Below are positions 50,022-59,305 of a DNA stretch of 60,872 bases, one piece after another; within the stretch, counting starts at the first letter, position 1, and each line of letters begins with the position of its first letter. The position numbers and the translations under genes were made by a program. The DNA comes from Aeromonas veronii bv. veronii (GTDB lineage: Bacteria; Pseudomonadota; Gammaproteobacteria; Enterobacterales; Aeromonadaceae), in assembly GCF_000820225.1 (NCBI RefSeq), contig NZ_CDDK01000044.1, positions 1 to 60,872 on the forward strand. The letters run 5' to 3'. The notes under the pieces were generated by a model. The model was not told the DNA's origin. It ran no database searches and saw only the letters and a program-made list of their open reading frames with translations.

Positions 50022-51077
50022 TTAGAAGAGCGACAGCTGCTCCCCGGGGCGGATAAACCCATCCAGCCTGAGCTGAATATGACGTTTGCCCAGATCGAGG
50101 CGCTTGCTGATGAGGCGAAAGCGCTGGGCCAGCAGATCGGCAAAGTGCCCCTCACCGCGCATGCGGGTACCGAAGGCGGTACTGTTGAGCCCGCCACCGC
50201 GGCTGGCTCGCAACTGATTCAAAATAGCTTCCTTCTGGCCCGGATAGTGGGTATCGAGCCAGTCCCCAAATAGCGGCGCCAGTTCGTGGGGTAACCGCAG
50301 CAGGATGTAATCGGCGCAACTGGCGCCTGCCTCGGCCGCCGATTTGATGATCTGCTCCAGCTCCGGCTCATTGAGCCGCGGGATCATGGGGGCGGCCAGT
50401 ACCCCCACCAGCACGCCAGCGTTGGCCAGCTTCTCGATCACTTTCAAGCGGCCTGCACCCGTGCTGGCGCGGGGCTCCAGCTGTCGGCGCAGGGTTTCGT
50501 TCAAGGTCGTCACCGACACCATCACCTGACAAAGCCCCTCCCTGGCCAGCTCGGTCAACAGATCGAGGTCGCGCAAGATCATGGCGCTCTTGGTAATGAG
50601 TCCGACCGGGTGGCGGTGTGCCAGCATCACTTCCAACAACTGGCGGGTGAGGCGATAGCGCTGCTCGATGGGTTGATAGGGGTCGGTATTGGCGCCAATG
50701 AAGATGTTCTGTGGCTGATAGGCCGGTTTGGCAAACTCCCGGCGCAACAGGTCGGCTGCATTGCGTTTGGCAAACAGCTTGCTCTCGAAATCGAGACCGG
50801 GGGAGAGCTCCAGATAGGCATGGCTGGGTCTGGCATAGCAGTAGATGCAGCCGTGTTCGCACCCCTGATAGGGGTTGATGGAGCGACCAAAAGGCACATC
50901 CGGCGAGTTGTTGTAGCTGATAATGCTGCGTGCATCGATCTCCCGCACCTCGGTGCCAGGCACAGAGGGGGTGAATGCGGCATCCCAATCGGACGATTGC
51001 CAGCCGTCATCGACCGCTTCAACAAGGGGGCCGCTAAAACGGTGATCGATATTGTGGGGGCTGCCTCGTCCTGCCAT
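50022..51077 (-). CDS. PA0069-family radical SAM protein with C-terminal clamp-binding-like motif
   Basis: A 351-aa radical SAM enzyme distantly like spore photoproduct lyase. The 4Fe-4S motif is C73-x3-C77-x2-C80 (QGCEHGCIYCYARPSHAY), after a GRG...RF start and SIISYNNSPD. The extreme C-terminus is GEQLSLF, identical to the consensus beta-sliding-clamp-binding pentapeptide QL(S/D)LF. Upstream is a near-consensus LexA box at 51090-51109, ending 12 bp before ATG 51077; GTG 51086 and TTG 51089 are in-frame alternatives. SOS control plus a clamp motif implies a role in DNA damage handling, by inference; the lesion or substrate is unknown. Confidence 0.85.
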   Translation of the reverse strand: MAGRGSPHNIDHRFSGPLVEAVDDGWQSSDWDAAFTPSVPGTEVREIDARSIISYNNSPDVPFGRSINPYQGCEHGCIYCYARPSHAYLELSPGLDFESKLFAKRNAADLLRREFAKPAYQPQNIFIGANTDPYQPIEQRYRLTRQLLEVMLAHRHPVGLITKSAMILRDLDLLTELAREGLCQVMVSVTTLNETLRRQLEPRASTGAGRLKVIEKLANAGVLVGVLAAPMIPRLNEPELEQIIKSAAEAGASCADYILLRLPHELAPLFGDWLDTHYPGQKEAILNQLRASRGGGLNSTAFGTRMRGEGHFADLLAQRFRLISKRLDLGKRHIQLRLDGFIRPGEQLSLF

Positions 51078-51089
51078 GGTGTGCACCAA

Positions 51090-51109
51090 TACTGTTTATA
51101 CATACAGTT
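51090..51109 (-). promoter_or_regulatory. LexA (SOS) box upstream of the radical SAM gene
   Basis: TACTGTTTATACATACAGTT: both half sites CTGT and ACAG are intact with 8-bp A/T-rich spacing, very close to the consensus TACTGTATATATATACAGTA. Only 12 bp separate it from the radical SAM ATG, so LexA would block its promoter. The gene to the right starts 140 bp away on the other strand and may be less affected. Confidence 0.85.
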
Positions 51110-51249
51110 ATTTTGCAGGTGCCCCGGATAAATGACAACTACTGCTGATCGACCGGGTGCAAAAGGGTTGTCGCAGGGATCTCTTGCTTGATCGCAACGC
51201 TACATTTCGTTTACATAGACGAAATGAGAACTGGATCACGGAAATCATC

Positions 51250-51837
51250 ATGAGCCCCACCACTTCCCGCTGGCTGTTTATCTGTCTGCTTGCCCTCGTT
51301 ATCTGGCGTCTGCTTCCGCTCTCCACCGAGCAGGAGATGGCTGCCGCCAACCGTGCCTGGCGTACCGGTCACTTCGATGAGGCGACCCGGATCTGGTTGC
51401 CACTGGCCGATCAAGGCCAACCTCGGGCGCAGGCACTCATGGGCTGGAGCCATGAAGTGGGGCAGGGGAGCGAGCAGGATATCCATCAGGCCATCAGCCT
51501 CTATCGCCAGTCGGCGCAGGCAGGGGATCCCTTCGGCCAATATCGGCTGGCAGAGCTCTATCTGCGCGGTGTCGGGGTCAAGCGAGATCTGCGCCAAGCT
51601 TTTCACTGGATGGATCAGGCTGCCCGCAATGGTGATGTCCCGGCCATGCTGAAAGTCGGCGTCCTTCATCTGATGGGGGTCAGCGGCAGGGTCGATCTGC
51701 CTCAGGCGAAACAGTGGCTCTATCAGGCGGCACAAAAGGGCAACAAGCTGGCGCTTCAGGTGCTGCAAGAGCTGGCGCTGGCAGAGGAGGGGAGCAGTGA
51801 CTTTGACTTCAACTGGCAATCCCTGCTTGGCGAATAG
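51250..51837 (+). CDS. Sel1-repeat protein with N-terminal membrane anchor
   Basis: A 195-aa protein. One hydrophobic segment (about residues 8-24, LFICLLALVIWRLLPL) acts as a signal anchor and is followed by three to four Sel1-type TPR-like repeats (for example AQALMGWSHEVGQG, GQYRLAELYLRGVGV, AMLKVGVLHLMGV). Such repeats form a solenoid for protein binding in the periplasm. ATG 51250 has a weak GGAA upstream. Its partner is unknown. Confidence 0.82.
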   Translation: MSPTTSRWLFICLLALVIWRLLPLSTEQEMAAANRAWRTGHFDEATRIWLPLADQGQPRAQALMGWSHEVGQGSEQDIHQAISLYRQSAQAGDPFGQYRLAELYLRGVGVKRDLRQAFHWMDQAARNGDVPAMLKVGVLHLMGVSGRVDLPQAKQWLYQAAQKGNKLALQVLQELALAEEGSSDFDFNWQSLLGE

Positions 51838-52027
51838 TCGGCAGGCGACTCATTTGACTGTAGAAAATATCTGCAAATCCGATACAGCACGCCCAACTTC
51901 TGGTAGCATGGGACCGTTTTGGCTTGGTTTGTCACGTTAGACATGTGGTTTACGTGTCAGGCCGTCTTCGCAAAGTGCTGTGGAGAACCAAAACATCACC
52001 TTTTTGAATCTCTTTTCCATCCCGCAT

Positions 52028-52048
52028 GTGACCTTTGGTAGGGGTCAC
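52028..52048 (+). promoter_or_regulatory. thrS translational operator, tRNA-Thr anticodon-arm mimic
   Basis: A 7-bp stem (52028-52034 with 52042-52048, last pair T-G) encloses the 7-nt loop TTGGTAG. In anticodon-loop numbering this places U33, GGU at 34-36 and A37, the tRNA-Thr(GGU) anticodon. It sits 21 bp before the thrS ATG, just upstream of the Shine-Dalgarno AAGG, the place where E. coli ThrRS binds its own mRNA to repress translation. Confidence 0.65.
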
Positions 52049-52069
52049 CACTGTATAAGGAAACACATA

Positions 52070-53998
52070 ATGCCAATCATTACTCTGCCTGACGGCAGCC
52101 AACGTCAATTTGCCCACTCTGTTTCCGTCATGGATGTGGCTGCGGACATCGGTCCCGGCCTCGCCAAGGCGTGCATTGCCGGTCGGGTAAACGGTGAACT
52201 GGTAGATGCGTGCGAGCTGATCGAAGCCGATGCTGCGCTGGCCATCATCACCGCCAAAGACGAAGAAGGTCTGGACATCCTGCGCCACTCCTGCGCCCAC
52301 TTGCTGGGTCATGCTATCAAGCAACTCTGGCCCCAGACCAAGATGGCCATCGGTCCTGTCATCGACAACGGCTTCTACTATGACGTTGATCTTGACCGTA
52401 CCCTGACCGATGAAGATCTGGCTGCCCTGGAAGAGCGCATGCTGGCGCTGGTAGCCAAGGATTACGACGTCATCAAGAAGAAAGTCTCCTGGCAAGAAGC
52501 TCGTGATGTATTCGAGGCGCGCGGCGAGTCTTACAAAGTCGAAATCCTGGATCAGAACATTGCCCGTGATGACCAGCCAGGTCTATATCATCACGAAGAG
52601 TACATCGACATGTGTCGCGGCCCGCACGTGCCCAACATGCGTCACTGCCACCACTTCAAGCTGCTGAAGATGTCCGGCGCCTACTGGCGCGGTGACTCCA
52701 ACAACAAGATGCTGCAGCGTATCTACGGTACCGCCTGGGCTGACAAGAAGCAGCTCAAGGCCTATCTGCAGCGTCTGGAAGAGGCCGCCAAGCGCGATCA
52801 CCGCAAGATCGGCAAGCAGCTCGACCTGTATCACATGCAGGAAGAAGCACCCGGTATGGTGTTCTGGCACAACGATGGCTGGACCATCTTCCGTGAGCTG
52901 GAAACCTTTATCCGCGGCAAGCTCAAAGAGTACGACTATCAGGAAGTGAAAGGTCCGTTCATGATGGATCGCGTTCTGTGGGAGCGTTCAGGTCATTGGG
53001 AGAAATACGCTCAGGCCATGTTCACTACCCAGTCCGAGAACCGCGAGTACGCCATCAAGCCGATGAACTGCCCGGGTCACGTCCAGATCTTCAACCAGGG
53101 TCTGAAGTCCTACCGCGATCTGCCGCTGCGTATGGCCGAGTTTGGTTCCTGCCACCGCAACGAGCCGTCCGGTTCCCTTCACGGTCTGATGCGGGTGCGC
53201 GGCTTCACTCAGGATGACGCTCACATCTTCTGTACCGAAGAGCAGATCATGGAAGAGGTCTCCGGCTGTATTCGTATGGTCTATGACGTCTACGGTACCT
53301 TTGGCTTCGAGAACATCGTGGTCAAGCTCTCCACTCGTCCCGAGCAGCGTATCGGCTCCGACGAGATGTGGGATCGTGCCGAGAAAGCCTTGGCCGAAGC
53401 GCTGGAACTCAACGGTCTGAAGTACGATCTGCAGCCGGGTGAAGGGGCGTTCTACGGTCCCAAAATTGAATTTACCCTGCACGATTGCCTTGATCGTGCG
53501 TGGCAATGTGGTACCGTGCAGCTCGACTTTGCCCTGCCTGGTCGTCTGGGTGCCACTTATGTGGGCGAAAACAACGATCGCCATGTACCTGTGATGATCC
53601 ACCGGGCCATCCTGGGTTCTATCGAGCGCTTCATCGGTATTCTGACTGAAGAGTACGCCGGTCTGTTCCCGACCTGGTTGGCACCGACTCAGGCTGTGGT
53701 CATGAATATCACGGACAATCAGGCCGATTATGCGGTGAAAGTAGCCAAAGCATTGAATGATGCGGGCCTTCGCGCAAAAGCGGACTTGAGAAATGAGAAG
53801 ATTGGCTTTAAAATCCGCGAGCATACTTTGAAGCGAGTACCTTTCATGCTGGTCTGCGGCGATAAAGAAGTTGAAGCCGGTAAGATTGCAGTACGGACTC
53901 GTAAAGGGGCTGACCTGGGCACTTATCCTGTTGAAGAGTTCATCGCTCTGTTGACCCAGGAAGTTCAGACCCGCGGACAAAAGAAAGTGGAGGAATAA
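52070..53998 (+). CDS. thrS: Threonyl-tRNA synthetase
   Basis: A 642-aa class II synthetase, the same length as E. coli ThrS. The N-terminal TGS domain ([14 protein letters not shown]) is followed by an editing domain with [13 protein letters not shown] and catalytic motifs including [26 protein letters not shown] and [10 protein letters not shown], then the anticodon-binding domain. ATG 52070 follows AAGG; upstream is a hairpin that mimics the tRNA-Thr anticodon arm. It begins the thrS-infC-rpmI-rplT-pheST-ihfA cluster. Confidence 0.97.
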   Translation: MPIITLPDGSQRQFAHSVSVMDVAADIGPGLAKACIAGRVNGELVDACELIEADAALAIITAKDEEGLDILRHSCAHLLGHAIKQLWPQTKMAIGPVIDNGFYYDVDLDRTLTDEDLAALEERMLALVAKDYDVIKKKVSWQEARDVFEARGESYKVEILDQNIARDDQPGLYHHEEYIDMCRGPHVPNMRHCHHFKLLKMSGAYWRGDSNNKMLQRIYGTAWADKKQLKAYLQRLEEAAKRDHRKIGKQLDLYHMQEEAPGMVFWHNDGWTIFRELETFIRGKLKEYDYQEVKGPFMMDRVLWERSGHWEKYAQAMFTTQSENREYAIKPMNCPGHVQIFNQGLKSYRDLPLRMAEFGSCHRNEPSGSLHGLMRVRGFTQDDAHIFCTEEQIMEEVSGCIRMVYDVYGTFGFENIVVKLSTRPEQRIGSDEMWDRAEKALAEALELNGLKYDLQPGEGAFYGPKIEFTLHDCLDRAWQCGTVQLDFALPGRLGATYVGENNDRHVPVMIHRAILGSIERFIGILTEEYAGLFPTWLAPTQAVVMNITDNQADYAVKVAKALNDAGLRAKADLRNEKIGFKIREHTLKRVPFMLVCGDKEVEAGKIAVRTRKGADLGTYPVEEFIALLTQEVQTRGQKKVEE

Positions 53999-54001
53999 GC
54001 T

Positions 54002-54550
54002 ATAAAAGGCGGAAAAAAACTGGGCAAGCAACCGCAAGCCCGCGCTCACCGGATCAATGAAGAGATCCGTCTGAAAGAAGTTCGTCTGACTGGTCTGGAT
54101 GGTGAAGCCATTGGCATCACCTCCATTCAGGATGCTCTGAACTTGGCCGCAGAGGCCGGAGTTGATCTGGTAGAGATCAGTCCAAATGCTGAGCCGCCCG
54201 TTTGCCGGATCATGGATTACGGCAAATTCCTCTACGAAAAGAGCAAAACAACCAAAGAACAGAAGAAAAAGCAGAAAGTCGTCCAGGTCAAGGAAATCAA
54301 ATTCCGTCCTGGCACTGACGAAGGCGACTATCAGGTAAAACTACGCAACCTGGTTCGCTTTCTGGAAGACGGGGACAAGGCTAAGGTCACCCTGCGCTTC
54401 CGTGGTCGTGAAATGGCCCACCAGGATCTTGGTATCAAGGTTCTGGAGCGCGTCAAGAACGATCTGGAAGAGTTGGCCGTAGTCGAGTCGTTCCCGAAAG
54501 TCGAAGGCCGTCAAGCTGTGATGGTTCTCGCACCTAAGAAGAAATCTTAA
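54002..54550 (+). CDS. infC: Translation initiation factor IF-3, AUA start codon
   Basis: A 182-aa IF-3 that checks the start codon and anti-associates ribosomes. The reading frame begins at ATA 54002 (ATA AAA GGC GGA), where E. coli has ATT AAA GGC GGA; no ATG or GTG lies in the required place. GGAGG overlaps the end of thrS eight bases upstream. The N-domain contains [23 protein letters not shown] and the C-domain [16 protein letters not shown] and [10 protein letters not shown]. Non-AUG starts let IF-3 repress its own translation. Starting only at an internal TTG would lose 47 residues of the N-domain. Confidence 0.93.
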   Translation: MKGGKKLGKQPQARAHRINEEIRLKEVRLTGLDGEAIGITSIQDALNLAAEAGVDLVEISPNAEPPVCRIMDYGKFLYEKSKTTKEQKKKQKVVQVKEIKFRPGTDEGDYQVKLRNLVRFLEDGDKAKVTLRFRGREMAHQDLGIKVLERVKNDLEELAVVESFPKVEGRQAVMVLAPKKKS

Positions 54551-54566
54551 GGCCCACAAGAAATTG

Positions 54567-54590
54567 ACTCATGGGGCTTGCCCCATGAGT
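54567..54590 (+). promoter_or_regulatory. CUUG-tetraloop hairpin between infC and rpmI
   Basis: Ten-base-pair perfect stem ACTCATGGGG with CCCCATGAGT around CTTG, in the 86-bp infC-rpmI gap. No T-run follows, so it is probably not a terminator. The position matches the region where ribosomal protein L20 represses rpmI-rplT translation in enterics. Confidence 0.45.
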
Positions 54591-54636
54591 TGGTTCGCCT
54601 TGCGATTTTGTTGTCACTCACAATGCGGAGTATGAA

Positions 54637-54834
54637 ATGCCGAAGATGAAAACCAACCGGGGTGCTGCAAAGCGCTTCAAGAAGACTGGCTCGGGTCGCT
54701 TCAAGTGCAAGCACAACCACCTGCGTCACATCCTGACCAAGAAGAGCAGCAAGCGTAAGCGTCAGCTGGGGCCGAAATTCATGGTTTCTGCTGCCGACCA
54801 CAAACGTGTTGTCGCTTGTCTGCCGTACGCATAA
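54637..54834 (+). CDS. rpmI: 50S ribosomal protein L35
   Basis: A 65-aa very basic protein ([20 protein letters not shown]), standard length for bL35, with [15 protein letters not shown] at the C-terminal side. GCGGAG precedes the ATG. It is encoded between infC and rplT as in most bacteria. Confidence 0.97.
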   Translation: MPKMKTNRGAAKRFKKTGSGRFKCKHNHLRHILTKKSSKRKRQLGPKFMVSAADHKRVVACLPYA

Positions 54835-54849
54835 GGGGGGATGTGAAAA

Positions 54850-55206
54850 ATGCCAAGAGTTAAACGTGGTGTGACTGCTCGAGCTCGTCACAAGAAAGTA
54901 ATGAAAGCCGCCAAAGGTTACTACGGCGCCCGTTCCCGTGTTTACCGCGTAGCGGTACAAGCGGTAACCAAAGCTGGTCAGTATGCCTACCGTGACCGTC
55001 GCCAGAAAAAGCGTCAGTTCCGTCAGCTGTGGATTGCGCGTATCAACGCTGCAGCCCGTCAGAACGGTCTGTCCTACAGCCGTCTGATCAACGGTCTGAA
55101 GAAGGCTTCTATCGAGATCGATCGCAAGATCCTGTCCGATATCGCCGTTCACGACAAAATGGCTTTCACCGCCCTGGTTGAAAAAGCTAAAGCAGCTCTG
55201 GTTTAA
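54850..55206 (+). CDS. rplT: 50S ribosomal protein L20
   Basis: A 118-aa basic protein ([19 protein letters not shown]), the standard length of bL20. It binds 23S rRNA early in assembly and, in E. coli, represses the rpmI-rplT message. It begins 15 bp after rpmI with GGGGG upstream and ends at a strong terminator. Confidence 0.97.
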   Translation: MPRVKRGVTARARHKKVMKAAKGYYGARSRVYRVAVQAVTKAGQYAYRDRRQKKRQFRQLWIARINAAARQNGLSYSRLINGLKKASIEIDRKILSDIAVHDKMAFTALVEKAKAALV

Positions 55207-55227
55207 TCCAGTTCTGTTATAAACGCT

Positions 55228-55254
55228 AAAAGGAGGCTCAGGCCTCCTTTTTTG
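55228..55254 (+). terminator. rplT terminator
   Basis: Stem AAAAGGAGG with CCTCCTTTT, short loop and a T-run. Confidence 0.85.
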
Positions 55255-56569
<1,315 letters not shown>

Positions 56570-56581
56570 GGGCGAGAGAAC

Positions 56582-58969
56582 ATGAAATTCAGTAAATCCT
56601 GGGTGATGGAGTGGGTCCGCACCGAGTTGAGTGACAATGCACTGGCCGAGCAGATCACCATGGCCGGTCTGGAAGTGGACGCCGTGGAAGCGGTTGCCGG
56701 CCAGTTCAACAATGTGGTGGTGGGTGAAGTGGTCGAGTGCGCCCAGCACCCGGACGCCGACAAGCTGCGGGTGACCAAGGTCAACGTGGGCGAGGCCGAA
56801 CTGCTGGACATCGTCTGTGGCGCGCCGAACTGCCGTCAGGGCTTGAAAGTGTGCGTGGCCAAAGTAGGGGCGACCCTGCCTGGTGATTTCACCATCAAGA
56901 AAGCCAAACTGCGTGGCCAACCGTCCCACGGCATGCTCTGCTCTTTCAGCGAGCTGGGTATCGACGTTGAAGCCGATGGCATCATCGAGCTGCCGGCCGA
57001 TGCCCCCATCGGTACCGATATTCGTGACTACCTCAATCTGAACGACGTCTCCATCGACGTGGATCTGACTCCGAACCGTGCCGATTGCCTCGGTATCGCC
57101 GGTCTGGCCCGTGAAATCGGCGTGCTCAACAGCGTCGACGTGGTCGAGCCGACTTGGGCACCAGCTGTTGCCACCATTGATGCAACTTTCCCGATCCGGG
57201 TTGAAGCACCAGCTGATTGCCCCCGTTATCTGGGCCGCGTCATCAAGGGGCTGAACTTGCAGGCCCAGAGCCCGCTCTGGATGCAAGAGAAGCTGCGCCG
57301 TGGCGGCATTCGCTCCATCGACGCCATCGTCGACATCACCAACTATCTGCTGCTGGAATACGGTCAGCCGATGCACGCCTTCGATCTGGCTACCCTGGAA
57401 GGGGAACTGGTGGTGCGTCGCGCCCACGCTGACGAGCCGATGACCCTGCTCGACGGCAACGAAGTGAAGCTCAAAGAGACCACCCTGGTGATTGCCGATG
57501 CCAAAGGTCCTGCCTGCATGGCCGGTATCTTCGGTGGCAATCGCACCGGTGTTTCCGAGACCACTACCGACATCCTGCTGGAGTGCGCCTTCTTCGCGCC
57601 GCTCTCCATCACCGGCCGTGCCCGTGCCTACGGTCTGCACACCGACTCTTCCCACCGCTTCGAGCGTGGGGTTGATCCCGAGCTGCAGGCCAAGGTGATG
57701 GACAGAGCCACCCGTCTGCTGCTGGATATCTGCGGCGGCGAAGCGGGTCCGGTCATCGAGGTCAAATCCGATGCCCATCTGCCGAAAGCGGCCCCCATCA
57801 AGCTGCGTCGCAGCAAGCTCGATAAAGTGATCGGTATCAGCGTGGCGGATGCTCAGGTGGTCGAGATCCTGACTCGCCTCGGCATGCAGGTGACTGTGGA
57901 TGCTGACGGTTGGACTGCTCTGGCACCCTCCTGGCGTTTCGATATCGCCATCGAGGAAGACCTCATCGAGGAAGTGGCTCGCATCTACGGCTACAACAAC
58001 ATCCCGAACCTGAAACCCGCCGCCTCTCTGGCGATGGTGGAGCAGGCAGAAGGGCAGGTGACCTTGAAGCGCGTGCGTGACCTGCTGGTTGATCGCGGTT
58101 TCCAGGAAGCGATCACCTACAGCTTCGTTGATCCCAAGACCCAGCAAACCCTGTTCCCGCAGAGCGATGCCATCGTGCTGCCGAACCCGATCTCGGTCGA
58201 GATGTCCGCCATGCGTGTCTCTCTGTTCCCGGGTCTGGTGCAAGCTGTTGTTTACAACCAGAACCGTCAGCAGCCGCGCGTGCGTCTGTTTGAACAGGGT
58301 CTGCGTTTCATCAAGGATGAAAGCGCCGAGAACGGCATCCGTCAGGAGCCGATGCTGGCCGGTATCATCACTGGCAACCAGAGCGACGAGCACTGGGATA
58401 TCAAAACCCGTGCAGCCGACTTTTTTGATTTGAAAGGGGATCTGGAAGCGGTGCTGGACTTGACCGCCGAAGGGGCCACCTTTACCTTCGAGCGCACCGA
58501 GCACAGCGCCCTGCACCCGGGTCAGAGCGCAGCCATCCTGCGCAATGGCGAGATCATCGGCCACATCGGCGTGATCCACCCGAGCCTCGAGAAGAAGCTG
58601 GGTCTCAAGAGCCGCGCGGTGATGTTTGAGCTGGAGCTGGACAAGCTGACCCCGGCCAAGGTGCCTGTGGCAGCCGAAGTTTCCAAGTTCCCGGCGAACC
58701 GTCGCGACATTGCCGTGGTGGTCGATCGTCAGGTTCTGGCAGGTGATGTGCTTGCGGTAATTAAAAAAGTTGGCGGAAATCAGGTAGTTGGAATAAACTT
58801 GTTTGACGTATACCAGGGTGCTGGTATGGCAGAGGACAAGAAGAGCCTGGCCATCAGTCTTGTATTGCAAGACACCCAGCGCACCCTGGAGGAGAAAGAG
58901 ATTGCCGAGACCGTAGACAATGTCGTGCGGGCCCTTGGTGAAGAGTTGAATGCATCCTTGAGGGATTGA
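56582..58969 (+). CDS. pheT: Phenylalanyl-tRNA synthetase beta subunit
   Basis: A 795-aa non-catalytic subunit with an N-terminal OB-fold (EMAP-like; [19 protein letters not shown]), an editing B3/B4 module ([18 protein letters not shown]), a B5 domain, a catalytic-like core and a C-terminal ferredoxin-fold anticodon-binding domain ([17 protein letters not shown]). It proofreads Tyr-tRNA-Phe and binds the tRNA anticodon. Confidence 0.97.
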   Translation: MKFSKSWVMEWVRTELSDNALAEQITMAGLEVDAVEAVAGQFNNVVVGEVVECAQHPDADKLRVTKVNVGEAELLDIVCGAPNCRQGLKVCVAKVGATLPGDFTIKKAKLRGQPSHGMLCSFSELGIDVEADGIIELPADAPIGTDIRDYLNLNDVSIDVDLTPNRADCLGIAGLAREIGVLNSVDVVEPTWAPAVATIDATFPIRVEAPADCPRYLGRVIKGLNLQAQSPLWMQEKLRRGGIRSIDAIVDITNYLLLEYGQPMHAFDLATLEGELVVRRAHADEPMTLLDGNEVKLKETTLVIADAKGPACMAGIFGGNRTGVSETTTDILLECAFFAPLSITGRARAYGLHTDSSHRFERGVDPELQAKVMDRATRLLLDICGGEAGPVIEVKSDAHLPKAAPIKLRRSKLDKVIGISVADAQVVEILTRLGMQVTVDADGWTALAPSWRFDIAIEEDLIEEVARIYGYNNIPNLKPAASLAMVEQAEGQVTLKRVRDLLVDRGFQEAITYSFVDPKTQQTLFPQSDAIVLPNPISVEMSAMRVSLFPGLVQAVVYNQNRQQPRVRLFEQGLRFIKDESAENGIRQEPMLAGIITGNQSDEHWDIKTRAADFFDLKGDLEAVLDLTAEGATFTFERTEHSALHPGQSAAILRNGEIIGHIGVIHPSLEKKLGLKSRAVMFELELDKLTPAKVPVAAEVSKFPANRRDIAVVVDRQVLAGDVLAVIKKVGGNQVVGINLFDVYQGAGMAEDKKSLAISLVLQDTQRTLEEKEIAETVDNVVRALGEELNASLRD

Positions 58970-58972
58970 TCT

Positions 58973-59269
58973 ATGGCGCTTACCAAAGCCGACATTGCAG
59001 AGCACCTGTTCACCCAGCTCGGGATGAGCAAGCGTGAAGCCAAAGATATGGTGGAAGCCTTCTTTGAGGAAATCCGACAGGCGCTTGAGCGTGGTGAACA
59101 AGTCAAGATTTCAGGCTTCGGTAACTTTGACCTTCGTGAGAAGAATCAGCGTCCCGGACGCAACCCCAAGACGGGCGAGGATATTCCTATCAGCGCCCGC
59201 CGCGTGGTGACCTTCCGGCCTGGCCAGAAGCTCAAGGCCAGGGTAGAAAATGTTGAACCCAACGAGTGA
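58973..59269 (+). CDS. ihfA: Integration host factor alpha subunit
   Basis: A 98-aa DNA-bending HU-family protein forming the IHF heterodimer. [13 protein letters not shown] starts the dimerisation helices, [12 protein letters not shown] is the beta saddle, and [14 protein letters not shown] is the DNA-intercalating arm with its proline. It starts 3 bp after pheT with GAGGG upstream, as in E. coli. Confidence 0.97.
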   Translation: MALTKADIAEHLFTQLGMSKREAKDMVEAFFEEIRQALERGEQVKISGFGNFDLREKNQRPGRNPKTGEDIPISARRVVTFRPGQKLKARVENVEPNE

Positions 59270-59271
59270 TA

Positions 59272-59300
59272 AAAAGCCAGGCAGATGCCTGGCTTTTGTT
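59272..59300 (+). terminator. ihfA terminator
   Basis: Eleven-base-pair stem AAAAGCCAGGC (59272-59282 with 59287-59297), loop AGAT, followed by GTTTT. Confidence 0.85.
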
Positions 59301-59305
59301 TTCAG

